Shown: one piece after another, positions 20,401-29,490 of the stretch
Numbering within the stretch: position 1 is the first letter of the stretch
How the letters are laid out: each line of letters opens with the position of its first letter
Assembly: GCA_037447655.1 (NCBI GenBank)
Contig: JBBHKE010002121.1
Span: 1-44,076, forward strand
Origin: Zygnema cylindricum
Taxonomy: Eukaryota > Streptophyta > Zygnematophyceae > Zygnematales > Zygnemataceae
DNA: 44,076 nt
Direction: 5' to 3'
Translations under genes and position numbers: made by a program
Notes under the pieces: generated by a model
Told to the model about the DNA's origin: nothing
Databases searched by the model: none
The model's input: the letters and a program-made list of their open reading frames with translations, nothing else

Positions 20401-21170
20401 TGATGGAGTCCATCTCATCATTTATGGTTCTAATCCATCAGTCCTTTTTTGGGCTGTTCACAGCCTCTAGGTATGACTGAGGCTCATCAGGATAAGATAG
20501 CTTAGTTACCTTACGAGTAGCTTATTTCTCCTGTATCGTTTTGCTGCTTGTTCTTCCTCCCTCAAACTCTGAAGCTGGAATAGAGGGAAGTCTTGGGTTT
20601 CTCCTTATCGTCTCATCGTCTCCCCTAACTATGGAAGTCGAGTCCGGTTCCTCCACTTTTGTCTCCTCGAAGTCCATAGGAATATGTGAGGTGTCCGGTA
20701 ACTCTCTTTTCTTGGATCTCTTGTGAAACTGCAATCACTGTATCACTCATGTCTTTTTCAGGAAAAACAAAGTTCTCCTCACTTTCAGACTCAAACCAGA
20801 TTCTTATCTTTTTGGTATATTTGAAGGGGTCAATTGACTTTCCTTCATCCATAACAACTAGGTGTTTGACCAGAGTGATATCTTGCTTTGCGAAGTCATA
20901 GACTCTATATCCTTTGTCATCCTCATCATATCCTACGAAATATCCGGGTTTTCCCTTAGCATCAAGTTTCCATTTTTTCTTATCCGTATCTAGACTGTAA
21001 ACTTCGCTTCCAAATACTTTAAGGTGAGAGATATCTGGTTTCCTTCCAACCCATCTCTCATAAGGTGTCATACCTTTGACTGTTGAGGTAAGGACTGTAT
21101 TCTTAATATAGTTGGCACAGTTCATGGCTTCTGCCCAAAATCTCTTTCCTATTTTCTTGTCAGCCAACAT
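20401..21170 (-). pseudogene. C6 integrase C-terminus and linker to RT
   Basis: Frame 21,170-20,625 runs MLADKKIGKRFWAEAMNCAN, TPYERWVGRKPDISHLKVFG and GKPGYFVGYDEDDKGYRVYD, the normal copia integrase C-terminal blocks. It is followed by an acidic linker (ESESEENFVFPEKD). The frame then shifts; the remaining linker (20,734-20,522) is in another frame and leads into RT. Confidence 0.85.
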
Positions 21171-22253
21171 ACTGCTTACACTATCTCCTAGTGTTCAGTT
21201 TAACCTCTCAACTACTCCATTTTGCTCTCGATTATATGGTACAGCTTTCTGGTGCTCAACTCCCTCATCTCTCAAGTATTCCTCAAACTAGTTAGAGGTA
21301 TATTCTCCCCCGTCATCACTCGTTATTCTTTTAATGGGGGTTCAATGCAACTTCTCACTCTAAGCATTATATTCTTTGAAGTAACTTGGTGTTTCAGATT
21401 TGGTTTTTAGGAAGTAGACTCTAGAATATCTGGACCAGTCATCAGTAATTGTCAACATATACCTCTTCCCTTCAACTGAGGGTATCCTTGCTGGTTCCCA
21501 GATATCTGTGTGGATTAAGTCAAGTACCTTCTCTCCACTATATGTGGCGGCTTTAGGAAAAGGAAGTCTGTGAGCCTTTCTTTCGGCACAGACACTACAA
21601 TCATCCACCATTTCATTGTCAGTGAACTGAATGCCTTCCACTACACCAAGCTTCTTCATTTCCCTCAACCTATCAAAATGAACATGCCCGAACCGTTTAT
21701 GCCTAATCATCAACTTTGGGACACCAATATAATAAGTATTCTTCTTTTCATTACTCAAGTTAAGCCTAAACATTCCTTGGCTACCCTTATCTCCAGTGAA
21801 GTAAACCTCATCCCCATACTTAACTGTAAAGACTCCCTTTCTCATGAAGGTATCAAATTCTTTATCATCTAAAATAGATGTAGAGACAAGATTTTTACTC
21901 ACCTGTGGAATATTGAGCACATCTGAGAAAGTGAGTATAGAAGTCTTACGCTCCACTAAGACTTTTAGATCTACTGATCCCACTAGATTTGTAGTAACCA
22001 CTCTCCCATCCCTATACTCTATTTCTACAGTAGGGATTTTCCTTAGCTTAGTGAAGAGGTCCTTGTCACGACACATATGCATGGATGCACGTGAGTCGAT
22101 GATCCATCCTTCTTGTGGAGCTTCCCGAATTGCTCCAAGGGCACACTTTTGTCTCCGAGGGATCTCCTTCTCCTCGAGACTCTCGTCAAGAAGAAGCTCC
22201 CCATCCTCCTCAGAGGACTCGTCCTCAGTGTCTCCTGTCACCTTTGTGACCAA
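21171..22253 (-). pseudogene. C6 protease and integrase N-terminal half (297-codon open frame)
   Basis: The frame 22,253-21,360 includes protease, with WIIDSRASMHMCRDKDLF (D-S-R-A-S instead of D-S-G-A-S) and VLNIPQVSKNLVSTSILD. Integrase follows: HKRFGHVHFDRLREM and CSVCAERKAHRLPF (HHCC finger), then LIHTDIWEP and TITDDWSRYSRVYF (start of the catalytic core). A TAG follows Y-N-A at about 21,359, where C4 has Trp. The R-S-D-N-G-G-E-like segment lies beyond, near 21,310, out of frame. Confidence 0.87.
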
Positions 22254-23219
22254 AAGTGCCTTTTTCTTCCCTTTAGAAGAAACCCCTCCATGATTCTCTT
22301 GGAGCCTCAGCTTACACAGCTTGACACAATCTACAATGAAGTTTCCCGGTTTTTTGCAAAAATGACATAGGCCCTTTGGGGGCCTAGGTCCTCCTGACTA
22401 AACTCTTTCTCCTTTGTATAACTTTTTCGGATTTGGTCTCCCCCTTTCCCCTCCGGCGGCTAGAGCTTGAACGCTCTTTTCTCCTCTCCTGATTTTAATC
22501 GTGTTCTCTTGCACAAGTATCATGCTGACCACTGTATTCCACGTCCATGATCTATCTGTCATTCCCTGTACCCTGTACAGTATATTCTTATACCCGTCGG
22601 GTAACTTCATGATGAGAGTGTTAACCTTCATCTTCATTGTACCTGTCCATCCGGCACTCTCCATCTCCATATACAAACAAGAAAGATCATTACAGTAGTC
22701 TAACATCTTTCCCCCTTTGTAAGTATAATTTCCCAACTTTTGTCTGCCATCTAGAGCTCCTGAATTGTACCAGCTCTATAGATCTCTAACAAACTCACCA
22801 ACAACTCCTCGCCCTTGTAAACGTGAAGGTGGGGAGTTCCAAAAGCTTGTGTGAGGTGTCTTAGAATGAAGTTATTGGCAGCCATGTTAGTGTCTTCCCA
22901 AATTTGAGTATTGGTCTCCACGGTCTTCATGATCGCCGCTCCGAGTGTCGTGGGAATAGGAGCAATAGCAGTAAGAGGTGTCTCCTTTTCTTTCCCCTTT
23001 TCGGACACACTGCTGTCCCTATCACTTGCCTCCTTTGTGCAGCAGAAATCCCGGTGGTGTTCCCTAAGGTGGACGTTTCACTTGTTTACTAACAATACCC
23101 CAGTATCGTTTTTCACACAAAGCCCCTGTCATCATGGCTTCCCAATAGATAAACCCTGATCCATTGAAGATGGGGACCCTAGAGGGTGGGCCCATAACGT
23201 GCAATTTTGTGTCCTCCAT
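22254..23219 (-). pseudogene. C6 gag remnant, start codon inside the LTR
   Basis: The frame opens at the ATG in the 5' LTR (23,219-23,217), reads MEDTKLHVMGPP across LTR edge and primer site, then SRVPIFNGSGFIYWEAMMTG, the start of a copia Gag. The ATG in the primer site is at 23,195-23,193. Downstream are AANNFILRHLTQAFGTPHLH (about 22,850), LDYCNDLSCLYMEMESAGW and MKLPDGYKNILYRVQGM (22,736-22,398). The zinc knuckle near 22,325-22,375 is CHFCKKPGNFIVDC, with Asn at the His position. Several frames. Confidence 0.87.
23186..23199 (-). other. C6 primer-binding site (anticodon arm of initiator tRNA-Met)
   Basis: Plus-strand GTGGGCCCATAACG matches the plant initiator tRNA-Met anticodon arm at 13 of 14 positions and abuts the LTR at 23,200. 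Confidence 0.84.
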
Positions 23220-24196
23220 TGGACTACAAAATTTAGGAAGCCTGTAGATAGTTATTAACTAACCCACTTTCAATGGCAACTACTTCTACCCAAGTAGACA
23301 AGTAGACAATCAGACTGCACCCTTGTGGATCCTGGACTCCCGTGAGTCTGTAGGAAAAAATAATCTATGAAAACGCCCATCCAGGCGATAAGTTATGAGG
23401 CAGTAAAAATGCGAATTTGTACAAACTCTCAAAGGGAGAGGTGACTACCTACCAAAATTTTCTAAGTCTTGATTCCCTCTAATAACTTCTATCTACTACA
23501 GTACAGACCAATCAAATTACTCTACCGTACGAAAAAGTACTACCGCTGGTGAACCTTTTGTAAAGCCTATGTACGACAAGGCAATTAAGCGGACCCGTGT
23601 CCGCTTTTCACTCGTCCGTACGTTCCTCGGAATTCCCACGACTGAATGTCATCTCTCCACGTGGCTCCAGGTCATGCCATGTCACAAAACGCCAAAGTGA
23701 CCTTTCCGGGATCTCGGCGAAGACGTATGCCGTTGGATAAGGATTGTCATTAAATATCATCCGTCGAAACAAATGTCACATTCATTTGTTTCGTGCGGGA
23801 TCCAGTCCGCACTTAATTTAACCTGTTCTATGATGTTACATTTACATTTACGTTAATCGGTTTAGGGGACGTAACATACTTTAAATATGAATCACACCCT
23901 ATATACTCTAGGGATCATCTACGAAAGATTGGTTAGAGCGGACGCTACGCCACGCTCTACCGGTCAAGGGTTCGAGTCCTGGTGGACTCAACCTTTTTGT
24001 AGAGAGTGATTTAAGGTCACTCTCTAACCCTGTCTATGGAGCTGAGGCAGCCATGGCTCCATCACTCTCTCTCTCCTTCAGTGACTACATGAAGTATGGG
24101 GGTGAGAGAGAAGAGATGAAGACAAGCTGCCTGCATGTTTCTTTTTCGGCTAATATATTAAAACCTAGAAAATACCCAAAAACTATTATTTCAACA
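23200..24196 (-). repeat. C6 5' LTR
   Basis: TG at 23,200 and CA at 24,196 in plus orientation. Terminal hairpin AATTTTGTGTCC/GGACTACAAAATT with loop TCCATT, G-box at 23,658-23,663, and a second copy of the Pol III-like module. Compared with the 3' LTR, one hairpin pair has changed from C-G to T-A on both arms. Confidence 0.92.
23921..23998 (+). ncRNA. tRNA-like Pol III module in the C6 5' LTR
   Basis: A-box-like TGGTTAGAGCGG (from 23,930), exact B box GGTTCGAGTCC (23,969-23,979) and T5 (23,994-23,998). The stem GATTGGTTAGAGCG/CGCTCTACCGGTC keeps pairing although it differs from the other LTR, with G-U pairs replacing two Watson-Crick pairs. Confidence 0.6.
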
Positions 24197-25230
24197 CTTC
24201 CCTCCACGATTGTAATGGTTTAATGCGTAAGCTGTGCTACCAAAGACTTTGAGGTGTGATGAATTAGGACATCTGCCATGCTAGTTTTCGAATGGGGTTG
24301 AGTTTTTAACGCCCTCGTTGGGCATCGATTTTTTTGTGGTATGATGCAGTACGGAATGCTTTTCCCCAAAAGTCGGAGCTGACTGTGTGCGTCGCCATCA
24401 TGCTTCGTGACATTTCCAAAAGTGTTTGGTTCATGCGTTCTGCCACACCATTTTGTTACAGAGTTCTTAGTGTTGTCAACTAGTGTTCAATCCCTTGTGA
24501 GGTGAGGAATTTATTAAACTCAGCGGAAAAATATTATCCTCTGTTAGCGCTCCTTAAGCACTTGATTTTTGTATCGTGATTTTTCTTAGCCATTACTTTG
24601 AATGCCTTAAATCTCTCAAACACCTCGCATTGCTTTGAATGCCTTAAATCTCTCAAACACCTCGATTTTTTGTCAGAGCAGGTACGTGTGAGTCATCCAG
24701 GAGAAGTAGTAAATGAATGTGACAAAGTATTATCTCCCACTGCATGAGGGCACCCTTGTTGGGCCCCAAACGTCAGAGTGAGTTAGTTTGAGCGGGCGAG
24801 TAGCTCTCGTTCCTCCAGATTTCGGAAATGGCGGGCGATGGGAATCCCCCATCTCGCAGCCGTGGCATGGTTCTTTCGAATCTTCAACAGAGGTAAGGTC
24901 TATTCCATTAACCATGTTGCATGTGACTAGCTTTTTCATTCCTTCAATATGTAGATGGCCTAGTCGCCTATGTCAAAGAAGTTCTTTGTATAATGGTTGT
25001 GTTGATTTTTTAGCCTTCTCTTTGTTTTCAGTGGCTTCATCTTTGACGTCATTCTTTTTTATCTCTTCGTTTTCTTTGGTGTTCTCTTCGTGTGATGGAA
25101 AAACAGTTTGGGCTGCGAGAGCTATGGATTGAGGCTTTAAGTTACACTTGAACCTATATGTGCGATCCGCCATCCTCTCCCCTTCCGCGATGGTAAGTTT
25201 GTTTCTCACCAGCTTTATCTTTCCCACTTT
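24197..25230 (-). pseudogene. C7 integrase remnant
   Basis: The HHCC region includes GHLHIEGMKKLVTCNMVNGI, then CHGCEMGDSHRPPFPKSG (about 24,850), and the core has LTHSDVWGPTRVPS. Further left the minus strand reads Q-N-G-V-A-E-R-M-N-Q-T-L-L-E-M-S-R-S-M-M (about 24,400-24,460), followed by DFWGKAF. Multiple frameshifts and a 37-bp tandem duplication (24,596-24,669) break it. Confidence 0.84.
24596..24669 (-). repeat. 37-bp tandem duplication in the C7 integrase
   Basis: Two copies of CTTTGAATGCCTTAAATCTC plus about 17 nt, period 37, starting at 24,596 and 24,633. The period is not a multiple of 3, so it shifts the frame. Confidence 0.85.
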
Positions 25231-25535
25231 TTACCAGATTGAGATAATTCTTATATCTTCAGCTTGGGGAATAGAATAGAGGTTACTTTTGAAGTTGGGA
25301 ACATAGAGCATATTTTTGATTGTGCAAGAGACTAGTCTGCCATCTTCTAACGCCTCGATCTCAATGTCTCCCTTTCTTGTGCAGAGTGACGTGTGATTTT
25401 CTCCGATGTATATGCGGAGGGAGGATTCTCCTTGAAGTTGGAGAACCACTCTCGGCGGTAGCACATGTGATTGGACGCCCTAGTGTCCACCATCCAATCG
25501 TTGTTGTTGATCGAGAGGGTGGACGCTATCATGAA
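25231..25535 (-). pseudogene. C7 protease remnant
   Basis: The frame 25,532-25,347 carries NNNDWMVDTRASNHMCYRRE, with D-T-R-A-S in place of D-T-G-A-S. The frame 25,464-25,231 continues with EIEALEDGRLVSCTIKNMLY and VPNFKSNLYSI, the usual end of the copia protease. A shift separates the two. Confidence 0.84.
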
Positions 25536-26403
25536 TTGCGACTAAACCATCTCCTTCCCTTCTCCTTTTCCTTTCTTTAGCTTCAATTGTCAACCTTGTC
25601 GTGCTGCTTGTCATAAGTGTATTTTTGGCAAACAGAGATGAAGTGTCCAGGCTTGTCGCAATAAAAACACTTCTTGTCTCTCTTGTCTCGATTTTGACTC
25701 TCTCGTTTGTCTTTCTCTTTGTGGGGATATCTCCCCTATCCAGATGCGAACGCGGATCTCTCTCCATTGAGCTCACGATTGGACATGATTTGAGTGTTGA
25801 ACTCGTCTTTCAAGAGAGCTTCGACAACCTCATTCCATTTCCAATTCTTCGGATCCGATAGATCAAGCCACGTGAGTATGGGTTTGTTTTCAATGGGCAG
25901 GGACAGCATGAGGAGTGTGATCTTGGTGTCCATGGGAAGTATGAAACCCACAATGTCAACTTCGGCCAAGAGGTTAGCTTAATGTGAGGTGTAAGCCTCC
26001 ATCGATGTGCGGTCTTGGTAGATAGTGGTCATGAGTGATTTACCCAGCTTGATTCGTGTAATCATTCCATAAAGCTTGTGAGTCGTTGCGAGTGACTCCT
26101 AAATTTCCACAGAAGATTTGCAGCGAGTGACATTGCGAAGCTGGTTATCGACGAGACCTCTGATCAATGTATTATTTGATCTGATCTCTTTTGTATCCTA
26201 TTCTGCCATTGATTTCTACTCATCAGCTTTGATGTTGTTTGCGTCTACAGGGGCAGGACGGAGCTGTGTTCGCGTGACTATACCCAAACTGCCTCTCTCC
26301 TCAAAGGTTGCTTCAGCCCGACATCTCCAGAATGATAATTCGTGCCTTCGAACTTGTCGAGATTGGAATGTGGGCCCCTAACCTGAAAACCGGAATCGGC
26401 CAT
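25536..26403 (-). pseudogene. C7 gag remnant, start codon inside the LTR, internal ATG lost
   Basis: The frame opens at the LTR ATG (26,403-26,401) and reads MADSGFQVRGPHSNLDKFEG through the primer site; the codon that is Met in C2, C4 and C6 is AGG (Arg) here, so only the LTR ATG can start it. Further parts are LLMLSLPIENKPILTWLDLS and WKWNEVVEALLKDEFNTQIM (25,969-25,736). A canonical CCHC knuckle (CFYCDKPGHFISVC) lies near 25,630-25,672. Frameshifted. Confidence 0.86.
26370..26383 (-). other. C7 primer-binding site (anticodon arm of initiator tRNA-Met)
   Basis: Plus-strand GTGGGCCCCTAACC differs from the tRNA-derived sequence at one base, the middle of the anticodon complement (CAT to CCT). 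It directly abuts the LTR at 26,384. Confidence 0.8.
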
Positions 26404-26953
26404 TTCGGGTAACCAAGAAGAGACTTAGGACCACGGATGTCCAATCCAGCAAAGGAAACTCAAGTCTAAGCTCAGACTTGTCACGAAGTGCAAAGAATCA
26501 CACAAGATTAGAGAGAGAGAGAGGAATAGGCATTCACATGTAAACAAGATAGGTGGAGGTTTTAAGAAGTCCATTAAAGAAAGTAGGAAGAGTATATAAT
26601 GTAAATCCAGACAGTTTTGTTCCTATCAATAAAGCCTTGTCTTGATATTCCCTCCATGAATGATAATTCTATGTTTACAAAAACGAACTACTTAAGCCTA
26701 AGAGCAGGCAAAAGAATCTAAGTGGCATTCCAATGGATAACTGCCACGTGTCTAATTTGACAACCTACAATAATGCACCTACAATAATGCGTCTACAATA
26801 ATGCACTTGCAGAGGGGCTGACACACATACCCACCCAAAGTAGTGTAGCCTAAATATCGCGGGTCAAAGTGGGTACGATTCGATTTCAAGTGAAGCCGAA
26901 ATCGATACAGTATGGAATCAGAATATTTGGCCAGAGTCGCACCAAAAACAACA
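26384..26953 (-). repeat. C7 5' LTR (570 bp)
   Basis: TG at 26,384, CA at 26,953; ends coincide with those of the C2 LTR. G-box/ABRE-like GCCACGTGTC around 26,743-26,752. A short hairpin (ACCCGAA/TTCCGGT on the sense strand) holds the gag AUG in its loop, next to the primer site. It also has three near-identical CTACAATAATGC units at about 26,764-26,808. Confidence 0.88.
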
Positions 26954-27425
26954 AATTGTCGATCGCCAATGCGAGCATTTGTAAAACTAGGGCGGCGAAT
27001 GGGATCTACGGTCAGACGCGCCTTGGCAATGAAGGCCGTACGATGCATCGTAGCCGTCCATCGTTTTTTTGTCGTCATGCCGTCACACCAATGACATCTT
27101 TCATGTAATAGTTTTTACTTCCGAATCTTTTGGATAATGTACGGATTGGGAAATGGAAGTTCGTGACACGAGGGCTCCAAGGTAAATGCCCGTGTATCCG
27201 AAGATACTTTGTCGTTTTTTCCGTAACACTTACGATCTACTGTAAGAGATTTGTGACTCAACGAGTGGCGACAAATTCCAAAGTTATTGTCTGGAATCCA
27301 AATGCGCAAGTGTCTAAGACGAGACATCCGTATAGTTTTGGAAGTCACACCAATCAGAGCAACAGTAGTCACTCCTATAACTTGAATTGTTTTACATATT
27401 TAAAAGTACGCATTTTGTCCATTCT
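26954..27425. repeat. Dispersed repeat module R, copy A
   Basis: Similar, with many differences, to 29,092-29,490 and 31,345-31,870. Shared landmarks include AATTGTCGATCGCC, GCGAGCATTT, CACCAATGAC, GGATAATGTACGGATTG, GTGACACGAGG and a TGGAATCCAAATGCG segment. Its left part is interrupted by the C7 insertion. There are no protein motifs and no terminal structure that I can define. Confidence 0.75.
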
Positions 27426-27600
27426 GCGCATACAAAAAACACAACCCTCGGCGTAAAAAACCCTTAAAATCTCCTATGGAAGATTTTGTCGAGAATATAA
27501 AAGTTTGAGCGGTCCTGCTGGGAAACTTCGTTCCGCTAAAAGTAAAAAGGGTCCCGCCGGCAAGGCTACACTTAAAGATGATGGTCTCCGGTTATTTTAT
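27426..27600. repeat. Dispersed repeat module M2, copy A
   Basis: Similar to 30,312-30,475 (and its duplicate at 36,131-36,294). Landmarks are ACAACCCTC, a TCCGCTAAAAGTAAAAAGGGTC-like segment and CCGCCGGCA. In this copy M2 follows R directly, suggesting that R and M2 were once one repeat. Confidence 0.65.
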
Positions 27601-28316
27601 TGTTATTAAGGGCGGACTTACATTAACTATTTCAGTAAATTGTTCGTAAATGTTAATTGATTGCTGTGTATTATATTTTGTGGCGTCGGTAAACTACACC
27701 GCCCATCGTTATTGGTGTTAATAACACTACTTCTGGCGCGACTTTTTTGGCCAAAAATCACAAAATAAAGTTAACAACATTATTTAAGGAAGTTGACCAG
27801 AATCCGCCACGTCACTTTGCACTAAATTAGTATTATAAACTCTAATTTCGAAATTACACTATTTTTTCTTAATTACCACGTAGGTTAATATTCGATGCTT
27901 AAAAACTTAAAACCTTCAAAGAATCTTAGGGTGGCGTTTCATCAGTAAATTCTGTAATCGTACGGCCAACATTACAAGATGCTACATTTCGAACGATATT
28001 TTACCTCACAGAGTTTGTAATCCACGTGCTCAAAAATGAGTGTTACCACGTAAGATAAGGTCGTATGTTGAAAATCGTGATATATTTTTCTCACCGACCA
28101 ACTTCAACTTGAAATCTTCATTTGCGTACCATGTAAGTGTGGACCAGGTCATCGTACGACATAATTTATGTATTCTTTGTAGACGCCTTGTCAGATACCA
28201 ACTCAATTTTTTTAGGGTTTTTGACTTTTCTGTTTTTTCGCGTGATGAATTAGCGATGCCACAAATAGTGTGACGAATGGGCGCTAAAAAATATAGTGTG
28301 ACAAAAATTCGTTACG
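27601..28316. other. AT-rich sequence without recognised features
   Basis: Only short frames (the longest is 77 codons at 28,040-28,273) and no motifs. Several GTTAAT/ATTAAC-type words recur. Nothing can be assigned. Confidence 0.5.
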
Positions 28317-28664
28317 AGATTACTTTTGTGATTTCGGTTAGGATTTTTGAATGGATGTATCATGTGCAAAAAATTTCGATTTCGGTTGGTTGTCGTCTTG
28401 ACAAGTATGTTTAGTAGCCAACGTGTCGCGGATCAAATTCTTAAACTTTCGAAGCGAATGCTTCGCGAAAAAAAAATCCAACGGTCATTGTTACCTCCCA
28501 GACCTTTGGAGAATTTTGGCAAGATTCTTTGTAATGTTGTTCGGGCATAAAAACAAAATAAGATGTACTGCCTGGTATGGATAGGCGTCGATTTTTGTAA
28601 ACTACCCCACTTTTCGTTTGATGGAACGCCACCCTTAGAAGGCAAATTGACAAAAGTGTGAACG

Positions 28665-28884
28665 CAATATTGCTATCAATGTTAATGCTTTTTTTGTCGC
28701 TTAAAACATCTTTTTTCCGTACATCCCTGTCAGATTGTCAGATTATGGATCCGCAGGTTGCGATTGAAAGCCAAGATTTCTACCTTCCCGTTGGCGGTCT
28801 CCATGTGAAATCGGACAAGTGTGTACGGAGATAAGATGTTTTAAGTGGCGAAAAAATTATTAACACTAATAGCGATACACATTG
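28665..28884. mobile_element. Foldback/MITE-like element, copy 1
   Basis: Arms 28,665-28,723 and 28,822-28,884 are inverted copies (CAATATTGCTATCAATGTTA against the complement of TAACACTAATAGCGATACAC and so on, meeting at CCGTACA/TGTACGG). They are about 75-80% paired around a 98-nt loop. No coding capacity. Target duplication not evident. Confidence 0.65.
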
Positions 28885-29091
28885 TTGTATGTGTAACAGC
28901 CGCGGAGGTCTTACCACCAAAGGTAATTAATGACTTGTACGGTCACTATCTAAAATATCGCAATATAACGACAAAAAGACGGCGACAACCTCTGATGGTC
29001 GGAGCGTGACGTGACATCATAATTTCGGCGGATTCGCATCCACCTTGGCGTAACTTGACGAACATGGCCCATGCCATGTGTATACACATAA

Positions 29092-29490
29092 TCGCGCACA
29101 GATTTATAAAATTACAGTGGTTCGTCGAGATTGTTTGTACGGTCAGATGTACCTTTCCAATAGAGTTCATACGATTCAACGTGTGTCGTACTCTTTCTTT
29201 TGTCGCACCAATGACTGCCTTCCATGTAAGTATGTAACATTTTTTCTTCCGAAAGTTTTGGATAATGTACGGATTGGGAAAGGCAAAGTTCGTGACACGA
29301 GGCTCCAAAGTAAAAGTCGGCGTATCCAAAGCCTGCTTTGTTTTTTCTGCCGTAATACACATGACCTATTGTAAAAGTTCCGAGTCAGGACAAACTTAAA
29401 ATATTTTTTTACTAGAATCCAAATGCGGAATCGTTCAAGACGACACGGTGTATGATTTTATTATGCTCTATACCAATTAGGGTAACCTTC
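29092..29490. repeat. Dispersed repeat module R, copy B
   Basis: Shares with copy C a frame of over 60 conserved codons on the plus strand (LYGQMY, SYSFFC, LPCKYVTFFLP, DNVRI) and a perfect plant-type splice-donor word, GTAAGTAT (29,225-29,232). The opposite strand is open as well, so coding is uncertain. Confidence 0.75.

Larger units (their letters stand above)
17885..24196 (-). mobile_element. C6: near full-length copia element with two LTRs
   Basis: Two LTRs of 995 and 997 bp (17,885-18,879 and 23,200-24,196), a polypurine tract, all Pol domains, gag and primer site are present on the minus strand. The total of 6.3 kb is usual for the superfamily. LTR identity is roughly 90% by eye. The left flank is the RNase H of C5 and the right flank is the integrase of C7; the 5-bp flanks (GCATG and CTTCC) do not match, so there is no target-site duplication. 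Confidence 0.93.
24197..26953 (-). mobile_element. C7: 5' half of a copia element, same family as C2
   Basis: From the right: 5' LTR (26,384-26,953), primer site, gag, protease and most of integrase, then cut at 24,196 by the C6 LTR. Reverse transcriptase, RNase H and 3' LTR are missing from this side. The right flank (AATTGTCGATCGCC) matches the interior of repeat module R, so C7 inserted into that repeat. Confidence 0.88.
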
